From NCBI RefSeq assembly GCF_040954835.1, contig NC_090703.1, positions 20,535,444 to 20,599,443 of the forward strand: a stretch of 64,000 bases of DNA, in the 5' to 3' direction. Below are positions 56,801 through 64,000 of the stretch, piece by piece; position 1 is the first letter of the stretch; each line of letters opens with the position of its first letter. The notes beneath the pieces were generated by a model, which worked only from the letters and a program-made list of their open reading frames with translations, was not told the origin of the DNA and made no database searches. A program made the translations under genes and the position numbers. The DNA is from Lepisosteus oculatus (Eukaryota; Chordata; Actinopteri; Semionotiformes; Lepisosteidae).

Positions 56801-59800
56801 TTGATACTGTGGACTTGAAACAGGTGCCGTACATTAGACAAAGGGGAGCTTGAAAGAAGAGTTGCAGACAGGTTGGAATAAAACTCACATTTGGTGGGGA
56901 GTGCATAGTGTTGAATTGAAGATCAGATGAAGTCTAAGCACCGTCACTGTGTTACAGAAAGTATTTTAGGGGATACAAGAAGTCACAGCTCAGTTCAGTG
57001 TATTTTTGAAATACTTTTATTACAAAGACCCTCTGGAGAGGTTTTTGTACTTTTGACATAGTCATGGAAAGTCTCCCAAGTTACCATAAATGTTGTGTTA
57101 GGAATAAGATTTTATCATATATAAATATGTGTTTCAACCTTAACACAGAATGCAGATTCCAAAGATTATTCAGCTGTTCAGAAAATGTAATTCATCTACA
57201 GGTGCCCTAGCCAGCTCAGCTAAAATTCAGAGTTTCATCAGGTGAATGTAACTGAATTTTACAGTATGTTAAACTTTAATGGCAAATTCTCATCCATGAT
57301 ATGTATCTGGTTTTAGTTACTGTAGCTGTCCATGATGCATATGTACTATGTTTGTCTTTTCTTTTTTTCTTGTTCTACATTATGATCTTGATCTTTATCT
57401 AAGATCCTATCTTGTCTTTATCACAGCCTTGCCCTTTTCCCTCCTGAAAACGTCTCCTCTTCTTGTGGACACTGTAGCACTGCAATCATTACAATCAACC
57501 TTGCTAACAAGCCACAGGAAAGCTGAATGGGCTATCGATTGTGTTCTGATGTTTTTCTGCTGTAGTCCTAAGAACTCTATGCCTGTGGCGAAGCGATTCA
57601 GTTTGTCGTTCTGGTGATTTGTGATTGTTAAAGTTATTCCTGTGTCTTTCAACAGCAGGTTCTACAGTTGCCATCCCCACCTGCCACAAGCCACACCACA
57701 GGCTCTTCACCCGCTGCCCAGGCGGTCACCCTCCCATCCCCTCTGGGAAGTGCTGCTGCCCCCAATGTGCACTTAACAGGGCAGGCTGTCGCCCTCTCCT
57801 CTCCATTAACCAATGCGACTCAGGCGACTCCACCTACGAACCCGGGGAGTGGACATACGGGAACTCTATGCTCGCCTCTGATAGGGCAGACCTCTCAGAG
57901 TGCACCCCCAGTGAGCTTCTCCTCACCGCCCAGTGGACAGACAGTGACACTAGCAGTGTCAGGACCCGGCCAGGGACAGGTGGTGCCGCCCTTGTCTCCA
58001 GTGCCCAGACCCCTGAAATCAGCAACTCTTGGACGGGTCTTAACACCAGGGGGCGCTGTATCCTGTCCGTTACCCACTAGTCCACCCACGCAGCAGCCAG
58101 CATCCTTGTCCATACCAGGCAAGCCTACATCAGGGCTTCGGAGCCAGACGGACCCTGTGCCTCACCCCAGGATGATTAACAGTGAGTATCTACATGGCTG
58201 GGCAGTGGAGTCTGAAACCAAAGTCCATTAGGGACAGGAGTGTGAAATGATAGGAAAGACACTTGGCAGCGTAACGGACAAGAAGAAGTGTTAAGTCCAT
58301 CTTCAAAAACTAGCATTTCCTTTGGCAGCGAATAGTAATGTTTAAATGTGACTTGACCTGACTGCTGAAGGTTGAGCTCTATGATCCGAAATCGCAATAG
58401 CAATTGAGCTGTGTGACATTGGTGAGGGATGCACCACTCCTCCGTTCAGAGTCAGACCTCCTGCGCATCGCCACAGAGTTGGCAGAAAGTTAAAAGGTCA
58501 ATGGCTCAATGGGTGGGCATGTCTGAGGTGTCTTTTTCCCCGTGTGAGTACAATGTCCAAATCCAATTGTCTCCGTAAGTGGCAATTCTCACGATTCTCC
58601 ATTTAAAGGAAAAGAATCTTGTATGTGAACGAACTTGTGTCACCGTCAGACAAATTTAAAATACTGACCCAGCAAAAGCAAACCTTTTCTGTTCAATCCA
58701 AGCCAGTTATTTAATTCAGTAAGTACTCAGGCTATGGGAAGTGGCATCCCCAGAGTAGTATTCCAGTAAGAGTAAAAACCCCACATGCCCTCGCAGTGAT
58801 AGATGAATTCGTTTTAATGGCAGCTGCTGCTGCTGGTGCAACTCAGTGTTTTAAAAATGGTGTGGTAAGAATGTCATTCTGCCGCAATGCCGTGCCATAA
58901 CTGGTATTGTAGGGTTTTCAGTGTGAGACTATCAGCATGGATAAAGACAAGTTAATTATGCCACCAGAATGCAGAAAAAAATAGACATTTCCTAAGAATC
59001 TAATGTTAGTGCTCAAAATGCTTGGATGGTGGTTGCTAGAACCCAGTCAGTTCTGATTCAGCAAGAGAAGACAGTAATAGTAAAGTTCTGCTGTCAGGAG
59101 CCATGCAGAAGAAGGGTCAATTTTATGTGGTACTGCTTGATGTGCTATCTCACAATGAATTTGCTTACAGGTAAAAAACTCCATGTGTCCGTGATGTGGT
59201 TGACCTATTTTTATCACTGTCTTCCGATTTGTTGATTCACAGTCAAATGTATCTATTTTGTTTAATGAGAGAATTCAAATGGCCTTTCTTGACAGTCTTG
59301 ATTCCCACCTGATATTTAGTTGGGTGGTTATTTCAAGAGATGCAAACATCGAGCACTGCTGACATTGCTTTTTGCAGGGCATAACTGTAAATACCCAGGT
59401 TCTATTTTACAAAAAGATGTGTATAAGTTATAATTATGCAACTTCAGGTGGGTAGCTGGGTCAGCATGCGTAGGCTGTAAAGGAACAAGTAATAGGTTTA
59501 TTCCATGCTGAAAAAAAGAAGAAAGAGAACACAACGTTTCGGCCGTGGAGCCTTCTTCAGGTGTGAGAGAGACAGGGCAGTAGGCAAAGGTAAAGTAGCG
59601 GAAGAACAAAGGTTGGGAGGGAGGAGGAGTGAGAGGCGGGAGCAGGGGATAGAAATCAAGAGGTGTGAAGTCAGAATGGGTGCAAAGAGGTGTGAAATGA
59701 AACTTCCAATGAATGGAGAAAATTTAAAAGAACAGTAATCTGTCGTTAGGGGAAGGGAGAATGTGTGATCCTAGCTGCAGAATTATTTTAGTTTCGGGAT

Positions 59801-62493
59801 TCTTTCTGATGTATGAGTTCAGAAAACCGTCTTTGAGAACACAGACGTAGAGATTAGAGTGGTCGTGGCTGTCAGAGGTGAAATGAGAAACAATGGGTTT
59901 GGAGAGATCTTTAATCTTCACAGCCCTGACGTGTTCTCTGAAGCGGTCTCCGAGTCTCCTTCCTGTTTCTCCAATGTAGATGGCTGGGCATTTACTGCAA
60001 GAGATACAGTAAATAAGGTTGCTGGAGGTACAAGATGCTGTCTGGGTGATCCGGAATTGTCCTGAAGGGCCTTGAATGAGTGTGGTGGTGGCTGTGTACT
60101 TGCAGGTGATACAGCGAGCTCTGTGGCAAGGGAAAGTGCCAGGTGTGGATGGTTGTTGAGGGCGGTCAAGGGAGCTGTGAATAAGGAGGTTACGCAGATT
60201 CATCTCATATCGCCGACCACCTAATCTGCGTAACCTCCTTGTTCATAGCTCCCTTGACCGGATTCCGGATCACCCAGACAGCATCTTGTACCTCCAGCAA
60301 CCTTATTTACTGTATCTCTTACAGTAAATGCCCAGCCATCTACATTGGAGAAACAGGAATGAAACTCGGAGACCACTTCAGAGAACGTCAGGGCTGTGAA
60401 GATTAAAGATCTCTCCAAGCCCATTGTTTCTCATTTCACCTCTGACGGCCACGACCACTCTAATCTCTCCGTCTGTGTTCTCAAAGACGGTTTTCCGAAC
60501 TCGTACATCAGAAAGACTACCGAAACTAAAATTATTCTGCAGCTAGGAACACACATTCTCCCTTCTCTTAACGACAGACTGCTGTTCTTTTAAATTTTCT
60601 CCATTCATTGGAAGTTTCATTTCACACCTCTTTGCACCCATTCTGACTTCACACCTCTTGATTGGCCTCTCTTTCTGTCCCCTGCTCCCGCCTCTCACTC
60701 CTCCTCCCTCCCAACCTTTGTTCTCCTGCTACTTTACCTTTGCCTACTGCCCTGTCTCTCTCACACCTGAAGAAGGCTCCACGGCCGAAACGTTGTGTTC
60801 TCTTTCTTCTTTTTTCAGCATGGAATAAACCTATTACTTATAATATAACTTCTTTTGTTAAACACTTTAAATCTGCAACATTGGCAGTGGTAAAAACATT
60901 TTTTGTTACATGCGCTATTCACTTTAAGAACCTTGCCAGTCTTGTTTTGTATTTGTGTGTTGTTGGTGACCAATTGTTCTCCTCTCATTCCTTTAGTAAC
61001 TGGTTATTTCACTTTTCATATCCTCATTTATCTGCAGGTTATTCCTGTGCTCTATTCCATTATCGTACCTTGTAGGACAATCATAGTCACCAGAATTCAG
61101 ATCTGGACAAATCCGACTGTTCTTTACTGTTCTATGGTATTAACCCCCTGCTATGGACTGACATCCCATCCAGGGTGTATCTTGCCTTGTGTCCAACCCT
61201 TGCTGGATGACCCTGTACTGGATTAGCAGATTAGACAATGACGGATGGATGTATAGATGGCACCAACCCTCTAGTGCTTTATAGAGAAGCTCTCTGAATG
61301 TGATTAACAAACCAAATAGGTCTTTCTTGAGGATGCTATGCAAACCTTAAGAATTACAAGAAAGCATTGTAAGTTGGGTTCGGTGTGTGCCTAGAGACAG
61401 TGATTGTCCTTCAGGGCTGCAGAGGATCAAAAATCACAATGCCTATAAAGTACCTGCTTACATGAGCATGACTTGAAAATCAGGTCGCTTAGTTTCCAAA
61501 GGGCACTTTACTGGCTGGGCAGTCACCTGGAGGAAGTTGTCTGTTGCAATGCGATTTACTCTCCCACTGGGAAGAGACAAAATCCTGTTTTGGAATTCCT
61601 CAGGATATGGTACAATCTACCCTTTTCTCTATTACTTCTTAAAGGGATGCTGTGTGATGTTCATTAGTCTGAGTGGTGCAGTGGTTAAGTGAAATGTATG
61701 AGGCTAGACCCTGGGTTTGAATGAGGCTCTTGGTCCATCTGGTCTGTTTGGTAGTTAGCAAACAAACTTAATTTGAAACTTTCTGCATCGATAGACTGAT
61801 TTCAGGCATTGTGGAATTTAAGCATCTATGAAGTGATATTTCCTTTAGAGGCAAGCTGTTAGCCCTGTTATGTCTGAAAAAAGGGTTTTACTGGCAGGAT
61901 AAGACCTCATTATGGTAATATATTAAACAAGGCATTGCAGAATTAGCTCTTTTGTACACATAGTTCATTATTTGTTCTTTCTATGTTGATACAGATGAGG
62001 GCATCTGCTCAAAAGCTAATTTATGGACTTATTTGTGACAGACAGTAGTAGTTAATAGTAGAATTCTGATTCTTGGTGGTAAAATGTGCTTTTTCTTTTC
62101 TGTTCATCTTCCGATGGACTGATATCTAATTTTCCCACCGACTTGTCTTCAAAAACATGACTTGCATTACCTCTGTCTCCCACACATACTTTGCTTCTTG
62201 AGTAGATGCGTAACCTTTTACAATCTTAATAACACAGAACAGAGCAAATCCATTTTTGAACATCAGTGTTCAGACATATGTAGCTTCACAGCAGCTTAGA
62301 GTCTCTGTTGTTACTGTTGTGACCTTGTGGGTTTCCCTGTCTTACACACCCCTCTCTGTCTCCTCTGACAGAGCCTGCCGCTGTGCTGGCTGTGGATGGG
62401 AAACTGCTGACCCTGGGGCTCCGGCCTGCCTCCCCGAAAGTTCAGGGGCCTCCGGTTCAGGGGCCACTCATTCAGACACTGCTGCAGCCACAG
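50837..62493 (+). CDS. bicra: BICRA (GLTSCR1), BRD4-interacting chromatin-remodelling subunit, N-terminal part
   Basis: Coding segments are 50837-50877, 52347-52389, 53557-53622, 54226-55755, 56122-56391, 57659-58181 and 62372-62493. Phases match throughout, giving about 865 residues with no stop; the gene continues past the last donor at 62494. BICRA is the defining subunit of the non-canonical BAF (GBAF) chromatin-remodelling complex in the nucleus. Identity rests on MDDEDGTCLLDVL, CDPQALNDFLHG and CDILRQSLQEADITEQTL (residues ~111-128), which match the conserved N-terminus of human BICRA better than its paralogue BICRAL. The remainder is a long Pro/Gln/Ser-rich low-complexity stretch with the LLNQTGSIVI and NQFILPG patches. 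The GLTSCR1 domain that binds the complex is not in the window. Confidence 0.93.
50878..52346. other. bicra intron with one SINE
   Basis: 1.5-kb intron holding the SINE at 51021-51312. Nothing else is recognised. Confidence 0.7.
51021..51312 (+). repeat. tRNA-derived SINE, GGATG-tail family, copy 3
   Basis: Order is AAGTGGTTAGCTTGCCTCGC, CCAGTTTCAGTTCC (B-box position), GGGGTGCTGTCTGTGTGG, AGTTTGTATGTTCTCCCC, TGTGATGGATTGACTTCC and a GGATGGATG tail. The tRNA head start is lost. Confidence 0.78.
52347..52389 (+). CDS. bicra: bicra coding exon 2
   Basis: 43 nt encoding (C)DPQALNDFLHGTNE. Acceptor TGTGTTTCCAG, donor GTAAAT. This is the most conserved N-terminal motif of the BICRA/BICRAL family. 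Confidence 0.94.
52390..53556. other. bicra intron
   Basis: 1.2-kb AT-rich intron without recognised elements. Confidence 0.7.
53557..53622 (+). CDS. bicra: bicra coding exon 3
   Basis: 66 nt encoding LESGDLLINPSESDPSLF and ADST. Compare LDSDDLLDNP in human BICRA. Acceptor CGTTTTGGCAG, donor GTGAGT, phase 0. Confidence 0.92.
53623..54225. other. bicra intron
   Basis: 0.6-kb intron. A 103-codon open frame (53735-54046) inside it shows no family resemblance and crosses no splice site, so I treat it as chance. Confidence 0.65.
54226..55755 (+). CDS. bicra: bicra large coding exon 4
   Basis: 510 codons, acceptor CTGTTGTTCCAG, donor CAG/GTCCGT (weak). Begins SPVSLLADDPPSQD and carries an acidic stretch (GEAEEEEACDIL), the SLQEADITEQTL motif, then Pro/Gln/Ser-rich sequence with repeated short motifs ending in LP or QP. 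The frame runs past the donor to a TAA at 55809 if unspliced, so intron retention would truncate the protein. Confidence 0.93.
55756..56121. other. bicra intron
   Basis: 366-base intron, no recognised elements. Confidence 0.7.
56122..56391 (+). CDS. bicra: bicra coding exon 5
   Basis: 90 codons, acceptor GTGTCTCTTAG, donor CAG/GTGCCT. Encodes Gln/Pro/Leu-rich sequence (QEQEPAQLQPAVPVQ, then LLRKDSLAPEPESQLGL and LKQLFVHHLQQ), a low-complexity transactivation-like region. Confidence 0.85.
56392..57658. other. bicra intron
   Basis: 1.27-kb AT-rich intron without recognised elements. Confidence 0.7.
57659..58181 (+). CDS. bicra: bicra coding exon 6
   Basis: Acceptor TTTCAACAGCAG; a tandem CAGCAG allows use of 57655/57656 as well, adding one Gln. 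Encodes VLQLPSPPATSHTTGS through PHPRMIN plus one base, donor GTGAGT (phase 1). Ser/Thr/Pro-rich with repeated SPL, GQ and TLPS-like patches, typical of BICRA linker sequence. Confidence 0.85.
59442..60221 (-). mobile_element. Penelope-like element, 3' half with GIY-YIG endonuclease frame
   Basis: A 5'-truncated element on the minus strand. It contains, in order, the end of ORF2 (GIY-YIG domain), a C+T-rich 3' region, the hammerhead-like core (CTGAAGA at 59560-59554, GAAAC at 59540-59536) and the CAGCATGGAATAA terminal segment. It ends at about 59442 with TACCCACCTGAA. The reverse transcriptase is missing. It faces the copy at 60222-60839. Confidence 0.9.
59724..60203 (-). CDS. Penelope-like endonuclease (GIY-YIG) fragment, 159 codons
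   Basis: Frame on the minus strand, from an ATG at 60203 to TAA. Starts MNLRNLLIHSSLDRPQQ and includes a zinc-binding-like CHRARCITCKY, then LIYCISCSKCPAIYIGETG, RRLGDRFREHVRAVK, and IVSHFTSDSHDHSNLYVC. The CPAIYIGETGRRLGDRFREH segment is the GIY-YIG nuclease typical of Penelope-like retroelements. The internal ATG is not a true gene start: the frame is the C-terminal part of a truncated polyprotein. Confidence 0.9.
   Translation of the reverse strand: MNLRNLLIHSSLDRPQQPSTPGTFPCHRARCITCKYTATTTLIQGPSGQFRITQTASCTSSNLIYCISCSKCPAIYIGETGRRLGDRFREHVRAVKIKDLSKPIVSHFTSDSHDHSNLYVCVLKDGFLNSYIRKNPETKIILQLGSHILPSPNDRLLFF
60222..60839 (+). mobile_element. Penelope-like element, opposite-orientation copy, internally deleted
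   Basis: A plus-strand copy of the same 3' half, starting at the same element position (ATCTGCGTAACCTCCTT). It lacks ~125 bases found in the left copy, jumping from CTCCCTTGACCG to GATTCCGGATCACCCAGAC, and is frame-broken before IKDLSKPIVSHFTSDGHDH. The terminal part (60600-60839) and hammerhead-like core (60767-60791) are intact. It ends at ACCTATTACTTA. Confidence 0.9.
61139..61256 (+). repeat. tRNA-derived SINE, GGATG-tail family, 3' fragment
   Basis: Only the downstream part is left: CTATGGACTGACATCCC, CATCCAGGGTGTATCTTGCC, TTGCTGGATGACCCTGTACTGG and GGATGGATG. Confidence 0.6.
62372..62493 (+). CDS. bicra: bicra coding exon 7 (last in window)
   Basis: 122 nt, acceptor TGTCTCCTCTGACAG, donor CAG/GTGAGA. 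It completes a Lys codon and reads PAAVLAVDGKLLTLGLRPAS through LIQTLLQPQ. The gene continues beyond 64000. Confidence 0.85.
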
Positions 62494-64000
62494 GTGAGAA
62501 GGAAACCTGATTCTTCATCATACCCCCACATACGTTCACTATAACACCACACTGCTGAGCCCCAGAAGTCAATATATTTATTGCATCTGGTCTTTAAACC
62601 TTTTAAAGAAAGATAACATGAGAAATCTCCAGGGGCGTTTGCAATATCTGGCTATTTCAGTCTTTCTGTTCAAAATGCAAATATATGCTTTGCTTTTTGA
62701 TTATGACTGTAATGCTGGCATCAGCAGTTGAGGTCAAGACTTACAGAGAATCTCACACATGAGAATTGTTAAGATAAGATACATATTCAATATACAATTT
62801 CTTGCATTAGGAATTTGTCTTTTTGCATACCCCAGCTTGCTCTCCCTGAGACACACAGACAGGGAGAGAAGCTTGAAGTCAGAGCGCAGGGTCAGCCATT
62901 TATACAGCACTCCCTGAAGCAGTTGGGGTTAAGGGCCTTGCTCAGGGGCCCAACGGAGTAGGATTTCTCTGCCAGCCATGGGATTTGAACCAGCAACCTT
63001 CCAGCCATAGGCACAGATCATTAGCCACAGTGCCACCACTTCACCCAGAGATTTTGTAATAAACTCATCTCTTGGGCAGTTGGAGGCGTTCGTTAAGTCC
63101 TATGTTTTTACATATTACAGTATTTCGATATTGCCACTGCTTGTTCTGAAGTCTGAAGGCATAATGTTGCTTCTGGTGATTTATGCGGGTAGCTCTGAAC
63201 TCTTGTGATCAGACAGATAAGTAGAGGAAAAACACCTGTAACTTTCATAGTGTACAGGATTAATGTGTTAACATGTGTCCTGTCACTGAAAAAATGACTT
63301 GCACGCAGCTAATATTAATTTTTCTTGAATTGCAAGCCCTGATTTTAACATGAACTATCACTGAAAGCTCATATATACTGTAGTTAAAATATGTCAGGTT
63401 GCCCAAGTTTCTGTCTTTCGATACTTACAGTACAAATGTTTTCACACCTATGTTATGCAAAGGGTGAAAATAATTATGTTCATGATTCAAATACATGACT
63501 GGGCATTGTGTTAATATTTGCTATTCTGAACTTAATGAGAAGTAGTCTCAGTTATAAAAAAAGTACTAGACATGAAATTTTCTCTTTACAAAAATCACTT
63601 GGTGTGCTGAATATCAGCTGATATTGGTAAGAAATGAAATGCTAATTGGACCACATCTGGGTATTTGGTCCATGGTGCTTACTGTATTAGCGACATATGT
63701 TGCTAAAATTATGCTTACATTCATTAGCAGGGGTTTAATCAGTTATGTGTACAGTGTACTTACTTGATCACTCTTCGTCAAACAGATGCTAGTCTACTGA
63801 TACACATGCCTATAATCACCAGTTACTTAAGTCGTGTTATTACTACTTATACAACTGATAAAGTATATTTCTTATATATTTCATAATTAAAAATTTGTGC
63901 ATCTTTGTATACACAGGGTTTACAAATCTCTTATTCTGTGAATAACCTAGACTGATACAATGTAATGTTGTGAAACTTCGTAATTTGTATTTCAGTTTTC
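62494..64000. other. bicra intron (open at window end)
   Basis: Holds one tRNA-SINE (62768-63050). The rest is AT-rich intron; no further bicra exon was seen. Confidence 0.6.
62768..63050 (-). repeat. tRNA-derived SINE, ATCTT-tail family, copy 4
   Basis: Minus-strand copy with head GTGGCACTGTGGCTAATG, B box GGTTCAAATCCC, GGGCCCCTGAGCAAGGCCC, AGCAAGCTGGGGTATGC and a shortened tail (AAGATAAGATAC on the plus strand). Confidence 0.8.

Larger units (their letters stand above)
58182..62371. other. bicra intron with inverted Penelope-like pair
   Basis: 4.2-kb intron. It holds the head-to-head Penelope-like fragments (59442-60839) and a SINE tail (61139-61256). The remainder is plain intron. Confidence 0.75.

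Noticed and set aside
59724-60203. Host gene for a GIY-YIG nuclease
   Set aside because: The 3' repeat context and second inverted copy show it is a truncated Penelope-like element.

Overview
This window is nuclear DNA from a vertebrate, most likely a ray-finned fish. The genes have introns with canonical GT/AG borders, the sequence is AT-rich with long introns, and the repeats are vertebrate-type (tRNA-derived SINEs, a 5S-related repeat, jockey/CR1-like LINE fragments, Penelope-like elements). The presenilin is closest, as far as I recall the families, to fish presenilin-1 (for example the stretch STEESRR followed by QEMP.ARPP in the loop). Species cannot be fixed from the sequence; a lineage such as gar or bowfin would fit but is a guess.

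Three protein-coding genes are secure. psen1 lies on the minus strand: ten coding exons from 27446 down to 6536 join in frame to a complete 461-residue presenilin-1 with both catalytic aspartates and the PAL motif. erh lies on the plus strand: four coding exons from 30848 to 35270 give a complete 104-residue ERH, with the first coding exon carrying only the ATG. psen1 and erh are head to head, about 3.4 kb apart from start codon to start codon. bicra lies on the plus strand: seven coding exons from 50837 to 62493 give the N-terminal ~865 residues of the BAF-complex subunit BICRA (GLTSCR1); the rest, including the GLTSCR1 domain, is outside the window. Two upstream splice-bounded segments (44047-44121 and 49468-49642) may be its 5' untranslated exons. 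A fourth locus, a coiled-coil exon on the minus strand at 341-692, is probably real but I do not recognise it.

The rest is intron, UTR and intergenic DNA with many transposon relics. At 1058-2975 there is a mosaic of LINE and Penelope fragments. At 3218-3745 there is a repeat with a 5S rRNA-like end. Two further LINE fragments lie at 7312-8060 (psen1 intron) and 38750-39710. Two tRNA-derived SINE families are present: one with an ATCTT-repeat tail (four copies), one with a GGATG-like tail (four copies). An inverted-repeat MITE lies at 46159-46355.

The most striking structure is at 59442-60839, inside a bicra intron. Two Penelope-like 3' ends stand head to head around a ~21-base spacer; the left one retains a 159-codon open frame with a GIY-YIG-type endonuclease domain. 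Several Penelope copies carry a hammerhead-ribozyme-like core in their terminal sequence.

I found no wholly new system. The best leads are the inverted Penelope pair and its ribozyme-like cores, the two unassigned exon-like segments upstream of bicra, and the unrecognised coiled-coil exon.
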